From JALZEG01 sp036258555 (GTDB lineage: Bacteria; Actinomycetota; CADDZG01; WHSQ01), in contig DATADL010000250.1 of the NCBI GenBank assembly GCA_036258555.1, positions 8,037 to 72,036 of the forward strand: a stretch of DNA of 64,000 nt, given 5' to 3'. Position 1 is the stretch's first letter. Every line of letters begins with the position of its first letter. The translations under genes were made by a program, and so were the position numbers. Under the pieces are notes generated by a model. That model made no database searches. It had not been told where the DNA came from and saw only the letters and a program-made list of their open reading frames with translations. This document shows positions 44,075 to 53,093 of this stretch, piece after piece.

Positions 44075-44853
44075 GCACCGCGGCGCTCACGTTCAGACAG
44101 GTCGGCTTCGAGAACCGGAGCTTCTGGAGGAACCCGCCCGCCGCGTTCTTCACGTTCGTGTTCCCGCTGATGTTCCTGGTGATCTTCAACCTGATCTTCG
44201 GCGGCGACGACATCCCGATCGGACGGGGCCGGACGATCAGCGGCTCGACGTTCTACGTCCCCGCGATCGCGGCGTTCTCCGTGATCACCGCGTGCTACAC
44301 GAACATCGCCATCTCCGTCGCGACGGCGCGCGACCTCGGCATCCTCAAGAGGGTCCGGGGAACCCCGCTGCCGTCCTCGGCCTACCTACTCGCACGCGTG
44401 ATCCACGCGAGCGTGATCGCGCTGCTCCTCGTCGGGGTCGTGACCCTCGCGGGGGCCGCGTTCTACGGCGTCGACGCGCCGACCGGCGACCTCCCGCTGT
44501 TCGCGCTCACGATCGTCGTCGGCGCGGCCGCTTTCTCCGCGCTCGGGCTGGCCCTCACCGCGGTGATCCCGACGGCGCAGGCGGCGCCCGCGGTCGTCAA
44601 CGCGTCGATCCTGCCGCTTCTGTTCATCTCGAACATCTTCATCCCGGTGAACCAGGCGCCGGAATGGCTGGAGACGTTCTCGAAGGTGTTCCCCGTCCGT
44701 CACTACGCGGACGCGATGGCGGCCTCGTTCGTCCCGGACGAGCTCGGCGTCGAGTACGTCTTCGACTGGACGAGCCTCCTCGTCGTGGCGGCGTGGGGCA
44801 TCGCGGGCCTGGCGCTGGCGAACCGGTTCTTCTCGTGGGAGCCGCGCCGGTGA
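44071..44853 (+). CDS. ABC-2 type permease
   Basis: 260 aa with six transmembrane helices and the ABC-2 features FFTFVFPLMFLVIFNLIFGG and LLFISNIFIPVNQAPEWL. GTG 44071 overlaps the ATPase stop; its own stop overlaps the first esterase start. Partner of the ATPase; substrate unknown. Confidence 0.9.
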   Translation: MSTAALTFRQVGFENRSFWRNPPAAFFTFVFPLMFLVIFNLIFGGDDIPIGRGRTISGSTFYVPAIAAFSVITACYTNIAISVATARDLGILKRVRGTPLPSSAYLLARVIHASVIALLLVGVVTLAGAAFYGVDAPTGDLPLFALTIVVGAAAFSALGLALTAVIPTAQAAPAVVNASILPLLFISNIFIPVNQAPEWLETFSKVFPVRHYADAMAASFVPDELGVEYVFDWTSLLVVAAWGIAGLALANRFFSWEPRR

Positions 44854-45926
44854 GCGCCGTCGCCGTGGCGGGTCCGGAGGTCCTCGAAGACGTCGTGGTC
44901 TTCTCGCTCCCCGACCCCGACCGCGCCCTGCAGGGCGTGCGGCTGCTCCAGGAGATCAGGAGGCCGCGCAACGGGCCCGAGTTCCAGCGCGACGCCAACG
45001 CCGACGTGTGGAAGGCGGCGTTCCTCCGGCCGAGGGCCGACCGGATGGAGTACCAGCTGGAGCTCCAGCACCCCGACGGGCGATACGAGGTGATCACCGA
45101 TCCGGGGAACCCGCTGACCGCCCCGGGCCCGTTCGGCGACAAGTCCGTGCTCGAGCTCCCGGGTTACGCGCCGCCGGCGTGGCTCGACGAGGAGGCGCCG
45201 CCGGGAACGGAGACACCAGCGCTGATACCGAGCAGGATCCTGCGCGACCGCGTCCCCGCCCTCGTCTGGTCCCCTCCCGACACCGACCCGGAGGAGCCGC
45301 TGCCGTTGCTCGTCGCCCACGACGGCCCCGAGTTCGCGAGCTACTCCGCGTTGACGCGGTATCTCTCCGTGATGGTGACGCGGCAAAGGCTGCCGCGGAT
45401 GCGGGCCGGGCTCGTCGGGCCGGTCGACCGCGACAACACGTACTCCGCGTCGGCCGCGTACTCGCGCGCGATGGCGCACGAGATCCTGCCGGCGCTCGAC
45501 CGGCTCGCGCCCACACGGCACGGACGCAGCGCGCGCATCGGCATGGGGGCGAGCCTCGGGGCACTCGCGATGCTCGTGCAGCACCGGCGCGCGCCGGCCA
45601 CGTTCGGAGGTCTGTACCTCCAGTCAGGCAGCTTCTTCCGACAGCGCTTCGACCGGCACGAGGCGGGGTTCCCCCGGTTCCGCCGCATCTCCCGTTTCGT
45701 CGGGGGCGTCCTGACGGCCGACGACTGGGCGCACCCGATCCCGGTGACGATGACGTGCGGGACCGTCGAGGAGAACCTGGCGAACAACCGGGCGGTCCGC
45801 GACGCGCTCGAGGCGCAGGGCTACGACGTCTACCTCTTCGAGAACCGCGACGGGCACAACTGGGTGGGCTGGCGCGACACGTTCGACCCGCACCTCACGA
45901 ACCTGCTCACGAAGGTGTGGGGATGA
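44850..45926 (+). CDS. alpha/beta-hydrolase, enterochelin-esterase-like
   Basis: 358 aa. An N-terminal beta-sandwich-like region (about 1-125, with WKAAFLRPRADRMEYQLELQ) precedes an esterase D/Fes-like hydrolase domain with the nucleophile elbow GMGASLGA and a late DGHNWVGW supplying the catalytic His. Known relatives cleave esters in siderophores or mycolates. GTG 44850 overlaps the permease stop by 4 nt and its end overlaps the next esterase by 4 nt. Predicted cytoplasmic. Confidence 0.85.
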   Translation: MSAVAVAGPEVLEDVVVFSLPDPDRALQGVRLLQEIRRPRNGPEFQRDANADVWKAAFLRPRADRMEYQLELQHPDGRYEVITDPGNPLTAPGPFGDKSVLELPGYAPPAWLDEEAPPGTETPALIPSRILRDRVPALVWSPPDTDPEEPLPLLVAHDGPEFASYSALTRYLSVMVTRQRLPRMRAGLVGPVDRDNTYSASAAYSRAMAHEILPALDRLAPTRHGRSARIGMGASLGALAMLVQHRRAPATFGGLYLQSGSFFRQRFDRHEAGFPRFRRISRFVGGVLTADDWAHPIPVTMTCGTVEENLANNRAVRDALEAQGYDVYLFENRDGHNWVGWRDTFDPHLTNLLTKVWG

Positions 45927-46663
45927 GGCGCGACCACGTCTCGCTCCCGGCCCCCGCCATCGGGGGGCACGGCGACGTCATCGCGTACGGGGACTGGGGC
46001 CGTCCGTTGCTCGTGTTCCCGTCGCAGCAGGGGCGCTCCTGGGACTACGAGAACAACGGGATGATCGGCGCGCTCGGGTCGTTGATCGAGGCGGGCCGTC
46101 TCAAGGTCTACTGCGTCGACAGCTTCGACGCCGGAAGCTGGGACGTCCCCCACCTCTCCCTGGAGGAGCGGGCGGAGCGCCACGGCGGCTACGAGGACTG
46201 GATCGTGAACCACGTCGTGCCGTTCGTCCACCTCGACTGCGGTGGCGCCGTCGAGATCATGACGACCGGCTGCAGCTTCGGCGCGTACCACGCCGCGAAC
46301 TTCGCCCTCAAGCGGGCGGACCTGTTCCCGCTCGCGATCTGCCTCAGCGGCGTCTACGACGTCTCGCGCGTCGGCCACGGCCACCGCGGCGACGCGTTCT
46401 ACTTCAACAACCCGATGGACTACGTCTCGAACATGGACGGGGACCACCTCGAGTGGCTGCGGGACCGCGTCAGCCTGCTGCTCGTGTGCGGGCAGGGTCA
46501 GTGGGAGGACACGACGAACGCGCTGCAGAGCACGAAGCAGTTCGCCGCCGTGCTCGAGAGCAAGGGGATAAGGCACGAGCTCGACCTGTGGGGCCACGAC
46601 GTTCCCCACGACTGGCCATCCTGGAGGAGGCAGATAGCCCATCACGTTCCGAGATTCTGTTGA
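45923..46663 (+). CDS. esterase-family alpha/beta-hydrolase
   Basis: 246 aa, single hydrolase domain: nucleophile elbow GCSFGAYHA and terminal WGHDVPHDWPSW with the catalytic His. No signal peptide. It overlaps the preceding esterase by 4 nt (ATGA), so both are made together. A hairpin at 46713-46734 separates it from the ATP-grasp gene. Substrate unknown. Confidence 0.88.
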   Translation: MRRDHVSLPAPAIGGHGDVIAYGDWGRPLLVFPSQQGRSWDYENNGMIGALGSLIEAGRLKVYCVDSFDAGSWDVPHLSLEERAERHGGYEDWIVNHVVPFVHLDCGGAVEIMTTGCSFGAYHAANFALKRADLFPLAICLSGVYDVSRVGHGHRGDAFYFNNPMDYVSNMDGDHLEWLRDRVSLLLVCGQGQWEDTTNALQSTKQFAAVLESKGIRHELDLWGHDVPHDWPSWRRQIAHHVPRFC

Positions 46664-46712
46664 CGGCCGTCGCCGGAGGCGGCGACGTCGGACGAGGAAG
46701 ATTCCGCATGGG

Positions 46713-46734
46713 ACGGGATCGCTTGCGATCCCGT
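46713..46734 (+). terminator. perfect 10-bp hairpin between esterase and ATP-grasp genes
   Basis: ACGGGATCGC (46713-46722) pairs perfectly with GCGATCCCGT (46725-46734). The 2-nt loop would open slightly. It may tune or partly stop transcription into the ATP-grasp gene. No T-tract. Confidence 0.5.
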
Positions 46735-46753
46735 TAGAACGAAAGGGGCGGTC

Positions 46754-47983
46754 GTGACCACACATCTCATCGGGTTGTTGTTGGGAACCGAGGAGGACTG
46801 GCCCGGCGCGTTCGAGGGCATCATGCGGCGGCTCGCGCCCAAGATCGAGTTCAAGGGCGAGACCTACACGTTCGAGACCGAGCGCGTGACGATCGAGCCG
46901 TTCGACCTCCGCGCCGTCCCCCGCCACTCGCTCGTCATCGACCGGCTCGCCCACTGGTACTACGTCCCGCGCGAGTGGCTGAAGAAGGTCGCGTTGATGA
47001 ACGACGTCTACCTGATGAACAACCCCTTCACGTTCCAGTCGATGGAGAAGCACGCCGCGTACTGCGCCATGATCCGGCTCGGCCTCAAGGTCCCCGAGAC
47101 GTGGATGATCCCGACGAAGAAACCGCCGGAGAACCCGCGCTTCCCCTACACCGCCGAGCGCTACAACCAGCCGTTCGACCTGTCGGAGGTCGCCGACAAG
47201 GTCGGGTACCCGCTGTTCATGAAGCCGTTCGACGGCGGCGCGTGGGTCGGCGTGACCCGCATCGCCGACGACATCGAGCTCCACCACTGGTACGACCAGT
47301 CGGGCGAGAGGCTCATGCACCTCCAGCAGGCGATCGAGGACTTCGACGTCTTCTCGCGGTCCCTGTCGATCGGAGCCGAGACGATGGTGATGCGCTTCGA
47401 GCCGTCGCGCCCGATGCACGACCGCTACCAGGTGTCGCACGGGTTCCTCTCCCCGGACGTGGGCCGGGAGGTCGTGAACATCGGACGCATCGTGAACTCG
47501 TTCTTCCGGTGGGAGTTCAACTCGTGCGAGACGCTCGTGAAGGGACGGGACGTCTTCCCCATCGACTACGCGAACGCGTGCCCCGACATCTCGATAATCA
47601 GCCTGCACTACTACTTCCCGTGGGCGATCAAGGCCCTGGTGAAGTGGGCGGTGTACTGCACGGTCACGGGACGGCGCATGCGCGTCGACCTCGACCCCCG
47701 GCCGTTCTTCGACGTCGCGGACCGGACGGACCTGACGTACGAGGAGAAGATCGACGAGTACGGCCGGCTGGCCGACGAGTACTTCGAGACGGCGGCGTAC
47801 CACGAGTTCTGCGCCGAGCACCTGCCGCACGTCGACGAGGTCGTCCTGGAGTACTTCGAGAGCCCCGAGTTCGACACGCTGCTGGTCGACACGGTCCGCG
47901 CGACGTTCCCCGAGCACGAGCACGACCACTTCGTGCCGCACTACCGGGGCCTGCTGGGGGCCTGGGCGAAGGACCAGCGCTAG
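46754..47983 (+). CDS. ATP-grasp enzyme of unknown substrate
   Basis: 409 aa. An N-terminal pre-ATP domain leads to the grasp fold: KHAAYCAMIRLGLKVPETWMIP, VGYPLFMKPFDGGAWVGV (ATP-binding Lys and Gly-rich loop), and RVDLDPRPFFDV late in the protein. Known role of the fold: joins a carboxylate to an amine or thiol through an acyl phosphate. It is rich in Trp/Tyr/His. GTG 46754 with GAAAGGGG upstream. It follows the two esterases, an arrangement that suggests making and hydrolysing the same ester/amide-type product. Confidence 0.88.
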   Translation: MTTHLIGLLLGTEEDWPGAFEGIMRRLAPKIEFKGETYTFETERVTIEPFDLRAVPRHSLVIDRLAHWYYVPREWLKKVALMNDVYLMNNPFTFQSMEKHAAYCAMIRLGLKVPETWMIPTKKPPENPRFPYTAERYNQPFDLSEVADKVGYPLFMKPFDGGAWVGVTRIADDIELHHWYDQSGERLMHLQQAIEDFDVFSRSLSIGAETMVMRFEPSRPMHDRYQVSHGFLSPDVGREVVNIGRIVNSFFRWEFNSCETLVKGRDVFPIDYANACPDISIISLHYYFPWAIKALVKWAVYCTVTGRRMRVDLDPRPFFDVADRTDLTYEEKIDEYGRLADEYFETAAYHEFCAEHLPHVDEVVLEYFESPEFDTLLVDTVRATFPEHEHDHFVPHYRGLLGAWAKDQR

Positions 47984-48035
47984 CCGGCTCAGGCGGGCCG
48001 AGCTCAGTCGAAGGCCGGAAGATCCCGGCGGGCCC

Positions 48036-49685
48036 TCAGCTGCTCCAGAGGAGCTCGCCGGAAGCGCCGTCCAGGACCAGCTCGACGTCTCCGGCCCCAC
48101 CCGGGAGGTCGAGGAACAGGAGGTCGGGCCCGGTCTCGGTCCGGACGACCTCGACACCCCACGTGCACGGCTTGGAGCGCGGGTCGACCGGGAGCCGCGT
48201 CGTCCACAGCACGTCCCCGGAGCCGCCGTCGAGACCCGACACACTGAGCCCCCGGGCCCTTCTGTGGAACTCGACCGCGTCGCTGGTCGCGCCGGTGAAC
48301 GAGCCTTCGAGGGGGAAGTACGTCGACCCCGCGCGGACGACGTCTCCCGTCCTGCCGTCCACGAGGTGCTGACGGCTGCCACGGATCCACAAGCTGTCGC
48401 CGTCGTCGTCGAGGAGCTCGACGTCCACGCGGACGTCGGCGGCGCCGTCGCCGGTCGCATCTCCCACCGAATAGCTCCATCCCCACCCCCAGGGTGAGTG
48501 GTGGAAGCGCCCGGAGTACGCGAAGGACCGCTCCCACGACCACCCCGAACGGGCGCCCGTGCGCAGCACGTCGTGCACGATCGTCCCGTCGCGGTGCACG
48601 GTCGTGTCGCCCATCAGGACGTCCGCCCCGCGCTCCCCCGGGACGATGGCGTCGGCGTAGCCCCCGGCCGACCACGAGGTCTCCCCCGTCGCCCCGTCCA
48701 GGGCCGCGAGCCGGAGGGGCCGGGCCTGCTGCACCAGCAACTCCGCGCGCTCGTCGCCGACGACGTCGGCCGAGTCCGGGACGTGCAGGAAGCCCCAGGG
48801 CGGCCGCAGGGGGATGCTCCACGCCGGGTCGGAGGAGACGTCGTGCCGGAGCTCCATCGTCACGTCGTCCGCCGCGTAGGTGGAGGTCTGGACCACGAAG
48901 TCGATCGCTCGCGGTCCCGAGACCCCGCGCACGGCATCGACCGCGACCTCGTCCACGCCGTCGGTGACGTAGGTCCCGAGCTCGACCGTCGCTCCCGTAA
49001 CCCCGGAGATCCGTTCCAGCGCGACGACCGACGAGGTCTTCAGGGAATAGGCGCTCTTCGTCGTCGCGACGACGAGGTCGGTGGGACCGCCGCCCTCCTC
49101 GAAGACCTCGACGGAATGGACGCCCAGGGCGGCCGACGCGTTCGGGACCCAGTGGGTCACCCGATCCCATCTCCGCCGCCACAGGGAGATCCCCCGCCGG
49201 TCGATCGCGCCGATCGTGAGACTGTCCTCGGGCCACCCCGCGAACGACGACGACAGGTAGAAGATGCCCGCGCCGTGCGGGCCGAGGTCGGCGCCGGTCG
49301 CGTAAGCCCACCCGGGGACCTCGACGGGCGCACGGAAGAGCGGTTCACCGGTTCTGCCGTCCAGGATCGCGAGCTCGGTCGCGTAGGCAGGGCTGGTCGT
49401 GTACCGAGCGTGGAGGACGTCGTCGGTCCCGTCGCCGTCGACGTCGCCGACCGGGTAGGCCGAGTCACACTCGCACGCGTCCCGGCCGCGCATCTCGTCC
49501 ACCTGCTCGAGGAAGGCCGGCCCGTGCGGGAGCTTCTCGATGCTCCGCACGACTCCCGGTGACCCGAACGACGGCCGGTCGTGTGCTGGGACGGCGGGAG
49601 CCGCACCTGCGACGTCCGCCAAGGAGCACAGCAGCACGCCCGCTACGACCGCGCCGCCCCTCCTGCCGCGAGCTGCTCGCACCAT
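48036..49685 (-). CDS. secreted FG-GAP/PQQ-like propeller protein
   Basis: 549 aa with a signal peptide (about 1-28). The body contains calcium-type FG-GAP loops (PVGDVDGDGTDDVLH; GDATGDGAADVRVD) mixed with PQQ-like units (LDGATGETSW; LDGASGELLW), predicting a seven- to eight-bladed propeller. Extracellular; binding partner unknown. ATG 49685. Confidence 0.82.
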   Translation of the reverse strand: MVRAARGRRGGAVVAGVLLCSLADVAGAAPAVPAHDRPSFGSPGVVRSIEKLPHGPAFLEQVDEMRGRDACECDSAYPVGDVDGDGTDDVLHARYTTSPAYATELAILDGRTGEPLFRAPVEVPGWAYATGADLGPHGAGIFYLSSSFAGWPEDSLTIGAIDRRGISLWRRRWDRVTHWVPNASAALGVHSVEVFEEGGGPTDLVVATTKSAYSLKTSSVVALERISGVTGATVELGTYVTDGVDEVAVDAVRGVSGPRAIDFVVQTSTYAADDVTMELRHDVSSDPAWSIPLRPPWGFLHVPDSADVVGDERAELLVQQARPLRLAALDGATGETSWSAGGYADAIVPGERGADVLMGDTTVHRDGTIVHDVLRTGARSGWSWERSFAYSGRFHHSPWGWGWSYSVGDATGDGAADVRVDVELLDDDGDSLWIRGSRQHLVDGRTGDVVRAGSTYFPLEGSFTGATSDAVEFHRRARGLSVSGLDGGSGDVLWTTRLPVDPRSKPCTWGVEVVRTETGPDLLFLDLPGGAGDVELVLDGASGELLWSS

Positions 49686-49762
49686 TCCCGGTCCCGCCTC
49701 GCTCGACTCAGTGCCCGTAGTCGAGACTCCCGGGGCCCGCCAGGGGTTCCGGCCGGTTCTTT

Positions 49763-49797
49763 GGTCGATTACTCCCGTATTCCGGGAGCTCTCGACC
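49763..49797 (-). terminator. two-step hairpin downstream of ku
   Basis: Outer stem GGTCGA/TCGACC (49763-49768, 49792-49797) and inner stem CTCCCG/CGGGAG (49772-49777, 49783-49788) separated by symmetrical 3-nt internal loops. It lies 22 nt past the ku stop on the minus strand. Probable terminator; no T-tract. Confidence 0.5.
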
Positions 49798-49819
49798 GGA
49801 GAAACGGTGCGAGCGGCGG

Positions 49820-50776
49820 CTAGCTCGCCTTGCGGATCGCCTTCACCAGCTGGTCCTTGCCCATCTTCGACCGGCCCGCGATCTCGAGCTCCTTCGCTCG
49901 GTCCAGCAGCTCCTGCTTCGACAGGCCCGACAGGTCCTCGTCGCCGGACGAGGCCTTCGCGCCGGCGGCTTTCTTCGGCAGGGTCGGCTTCTTGCCCTGA
50001 CGAGCGGCGTCCACCGACGCTCGCAGGGCCTCCATCAGGTCGACGACCTGGCCCGTCGGCTCCGGCTCCGGCGGGACGACGATCTCGTCACCCTTGATCT
50101 TCTTGTCGATCAGCTTCTTGAGGGCCTTGTGGTACTCGTCCTTGAACTCCTTCGGGTCGAAGTCCGACGAGAGGTGCTGGATGAGCTGGCGCGCCATCTT
50201 GCGCTCGCGGTCGTCGACTTTCGGCCTCTTGCGGAGCTGGTCGAACTTCGCGTCGCGGATCTCCTCGGGCCAGTGCATGGTCTGCAGCACGAGCGTCCCG
50301 TCCTTCACGCGCATCGCCGCGAGGTGCTCGCGCTCGCGCAACGCGACCTTGCAGACGCCGACGAGGTGCTCGTCCTCGAGCGCGTCGACGATGAGCCGGT
50401 ACGCCTTCACGGCCTGCTCGTCGGGGACCATGTAGTAGCTCTTGTCGAAGAAGATCGGGTCGATCTGCTCGCTCGGCGCGAACGTAACGACGTCGATCGT
50501 CCGCAGCGACTCGAGCTCGAGGGCCTCGAGGTCGTCGTCGGTGATCGTGACCCACTTCCCCTTCTTGTACTCGTAGCCCTTGACGATCTCGTCCCAGTCG
50601 ATGTCCTTGTGACCCTTGTCGCACTTCCGCTCGTAGTGGATGCGCGCGCCGTCTTTCTCGTGGAGGAGGTGGAAGTCGAACTTCTCCTCCTCCCTGCCGA
50701 CGGCCGAGTAGAGCCCGACCGGGATCGTTATCAGGCCGAACGTGATGGAACCCTTCCAGATCGCCCTGGGAGCCAT
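49820..50776 (-). CDS. ku: Ku DNA end-binding protein
   Basis: 318 aa. The Ku core (about 1-250) begins MAPRAIWKGSITFGLITIPVGLYSA and contains YEYKKGKWV and YYMVPDEQAVKAY. After a Lys-rich linker, residues 282-318 form a helix-extended-helix/SAP-like DNA-binding tail (LSKQELLDRAKELEIAGRSK). Known role: encircles broken DNA ends and recruits the LigD polymerase and ligase. Its partners here are the genes at 3.7-6.3 kb. ATG 50776. Confidence 0.96.
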   Translation of the reverse strand: MAPRAIWKGSITFGLITIPVGLYSAVGREEEKFDFHLLHEKDGARIHYERKCDKGHKDIDWDEIVKGYEYKKGKWVTITDDDLEALELESLRTIDVVTFAPSEQIDPIFFDKSYYMVPDEQAVKAYRLIVDALEDEHLVGVCKVALREREHLAAMRVKDGTLVLQTMHWPEEIRDAKFDQLRKRPKVDDRERKMARQLIQHLSSDFDPKEFKDEYHKALKKLIDKKIKGDEIVVPPEPEPTGQVVDLMEALRASVDAARQGKKPTLPKKAAGAKASSGDEDLSGLSKQELLDRAKELEIAGRSKMGKDQLVKAIRKAS

Positions 50777-50852
50777 GCCGCAGCCGTACCCGGTGGGGGG
50801 CCGCGAAAAACGCCGGAGGGTGGCCCTGGGTGCCCGTGGGAAAGGAAGGAGC

Positions 50853-52043
50853 ATGTGGTCTCGCGGCGCGCTGGCCTTCGTCCTCCTGGTGGTCACGGCT
50901 GATCTCCGAACTGCCGTCGCGCAGGAGGACGTCCGCTGCTTCGGTGCTGCACCCACGATCGCGGGCACGCCCGGCGACGACGTGCTCACCGGGACGGAGG
51001 GCGACGACGTCATCCACGGGCTCGGCGGCGACGACGTCGTCGAGGGACGCGGCGGCGACGATGCGATCTGCGGCGGCGACGAGGACCCCGACGAGGAGAA
51101 CACGGGCGACGACGTGTCCGGCGGTCCGGGCGCGGATCGCATCGACGGCGGGTACGGCCACGACGTTGCGGCGGGCAACGCCGGCGACGACCTCCTGCGC
51201 GACCCCGACGGGATCGACGCGCTGGACGGCGGGGACGGCGACGACACGATCAAAGGCGGCAACGACCCCGACAGGCTCGCGGGGGGGCGAGGTGACGACG
51301 TGATCGACGGCGGGAGGCGCGGCGGCGACGGGGACGACGACGTCGTGGTCCACCCCGAAGCGCCGCGCGGTGTCACCGTCGACCTCGAAGCACAGACCGT
51401 CCGAGGCGAGGGACGCGACGTCCTGGACGACGTCGAGCACGCCGTGGGCGGGCCTCACGACGACGTGATCCGCGGGACCGTGGAGCCCAACACCCTGTCC
51501 GGGGGGAACGGCCACGACGTCGTGAGGGGGAGAGGCGGGCCGGACAACGTCTCGGGAGGACCGGGCAACGATCTCGTCGGGGGCGGGGAAGGGAGCGACA
51601 CGGTCTCGTTCCACGGACCGTTCGGCCCGGTGACGGTCGACCTCGCCGGCGGGACCGCGCGCGGGTTGGGGCGTGATCGGCTACGGCAGATCGAGTCGGT
51701 CCGCGGAACGTCGCGGGACGACCGCATCTACGGGGGCCGCGGCCGGAACGTCCTCGCGCCCGGGCTCGGCAGTGACGTCGTCCGCGCCCGGGGCGGGCGC
51801 GACCACGTCTACGGCGATCGCGGCCGCGACGTCCTATACGGGGGCCGCGGCGACGACGAGGTCGTCGACGACGACGGCGCCGACCGGTTCTTCGGCGGCG
51901 ACGGCGACGACACGCTGCGGGACTACTTCCACGAGGGAGAGCGGGGGGACGACACGATGGACGGAGGTCGCGGCCGCGACACCTGCGTCAACGGCGAGAC
52001 GAGACGGAGGTGCGAGCGGAACCTGGCTTCGGCCCCCGCCTGA
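50853..52043 (+). CDS. secreted RTX-type calcium-binding repeat protein
   Basis: 396 aa. A signal peptide (1-23) is followed by many glycine-aspartate nonapeptides (GGxGxDxLx type, for example GGRGDDVIDGG) over most of the chain, in two blocks separated by VTVDLEAQTVRGEG and VTVDLAGGTARGLG. Known role of such repeats: fold as a calcium-filled parallel beta-roll. Unlike toxins of the type I pathway it uses a Sec signal, and no type I secretion genes are nearby. Probably a surface or matrix protein. AAAGGAAGGA precedes ATG 50853. Confidence 0.88.
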   Translation: MWSRGALAFVLLVVTADLRTAVAQEDVRCFGAAPTIAGTPGDDVLTGTEGDDVIHGLGGDDVVEGRGGDDAICGGDEDPDEENTGDDVSGGPGADRIDGGYGHDVAAGNAGDDLLRDPDGIDALDGGDGDDTIKGGNDPDRLAGGRGDDVIDGGRRGGDGDDDVVVHPEAPRGVTVDLEAQTVRGEGRDVLDDVEHAVGGPHDDVIRGTVEPNTLSGGNGHDVVRGRGGPDNVSGGPGNDLVGGGEGSDTVSFHGPFGPVTVDLAGGTARGLGRDRLRQIESVRGTSRDDRIYGGRGRNVLAPGLGSDVVRARGGRDHVYGDRGRDVLYGGRGDDEVVDDDGADRFFGGDGDDTLRDYFHEGERGDDTMDGGRGRDTCVNGETRRRCERNLASAPA

Positions 52044-52078
52044 CGGGAGAGCGATACACGATCGAGAGGAGGCAGGAG

Positions 52079-52345
52079 ATGGCGAAGGACCACGGACCGT
52101 CGGTCAAGAACGACGAGCAGTACGAGGCGCTCCGCGACGAGGGCATGTCGAAGGAGAAGGCCGCCCGCATCGCGAACGCGTCGGCGAACGAAGGGAAGTC
52201 CGAGGTGGCGCGGCGCGGTGGCGAGTCCGGCAGCTACGAGGACTGGTCCAAGGAGGACCTCTACGAGAAGGCGAAAGAGGTCGGCATCGAGGGCCGCGCC
52301 GACATGGACAAGGACGAGCTGATCTCGGCCCTGCGCAACCACTGA
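52079..52345 (+). CDS. DUF7218 / Rho-N-like small DNA-binding protein
   Basis: 88 aa. The N-terminal part (KDHGPSVKNDEQYEALRDEG) is the DUF7218 signature; the C-terminal 36 residues (WSKEDLYEKAKEVGIEGRAD) form a helix-extended-helix module very like the Ku tail encoded 1.3 kb away. Probably binds DNA; may be part of chromatin or stress response. GGAGGCAGGAG precedes ATG 52079. Its 3' end overlaps the convergent gene by 85 nt. Confidence 0.85.
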   Translation: MAKDHGPSVKNDEQYEALRDEGMSKEKAARIANASANEGKSEVARRGGESGSYEDWSKEDLYEKAKEVGIEGRADMDKDELISALRNH

Positions 52346-52989
52346 TCCGGCCGCGTAGCGGCACGCCACCACTCCCTGGGGTCGCACTCGGTCTCGAGCA
52401 CGAACCTGACGGCCGCGACTATGCCGCCGTTCGCGTCGACGGGGAGGTCGCGGCCGAACACCGTCCCCTCCGCGCTCATCCGCCGGTAGACGCCGCGTCC
52501 CTCGCCCTCGCGGGCGTCGCAGCCTTCGGTTCGGTGATAGGTCCCGGGTAGGAACTCGAACGGGCGCTCGACTGCGTCGTACGCGGTCCAGTCCGCGCTG
52601 TGCTCGACGCCGCGGGCTCCGAACGCCACCGACGCGCTCGAGAGGTCGTGGGCGAACTCGAACCTCGACGGCTTGCCGCGAGCGTGCTCGTAGGGCCCCA
52701 TGTCGCTGCTGCACGTCAGCCCGTCGCCCTCGCGCCGGCAGTCCATCCGGTCGGCGGTGGCGAAGTAGAGCACCTCGCCGGACTCGAGGTCCTCGTACCG
52801 GGCGGCGTCTATCATGAAGACCCGGTAACGGCCCTCGCGGCGCTGCGGGATCTCCCACCACGCGCTCACGTCGTCGACGAGGTAGCGGCGCGGTTCGTCG
52901 ACCGTCCCCGCGGCGGGACCGGCCGCCCCCGCGACCAGCAGCAACGAGGCGACCAGCGCCATCCCCCGAGTCCGCCGCATACGGATCAT
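52261..52989 (-). CDS. secreted protein of unknown function
   Basis: 242 aa with a signal peptide (about 1-28, ending PAAG). The middle has two pairs of Cys (residues about 83/92 and 156/201). The last 28 residues are Ser-rich and encoded antisense to the DUF7218 gene; the natural end may be nearer 52345, lost through a stop-codon change. Family not recognised. Confidence 0.65.
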   Translation of the reverse strand: MIRMRRTRGMALVASLLLVAGAAGPAAGTVDEPRRYLVDDVSAWWEIPQRREGRYRVFMIDAARYEDLESGEVLYFATADRMDCRREGDGLTCSSDMGPYEHARGKPSRFEFAHDLSSASVAFGARGVEHSADWTAYDAVERPFEFLPGTYHRTEGCDAREGEGRGVYRRMSAEGTVFGRDLPVDANGGIVAAVRFVLETECDPREWWRAATRPDQWLRRAEISSSLSMSARPSMPTSFAFS

Positions 52990-53093
52990 GTTCGCCGCGG
53001 CCGGGCGCAGACCTCCGGTCGTAATCCGGCTTTCCGGGGACGACGCTGGATAGCCTCAGAGGCCCGGCGGCACGAGGACGAAACGGAGGACGG

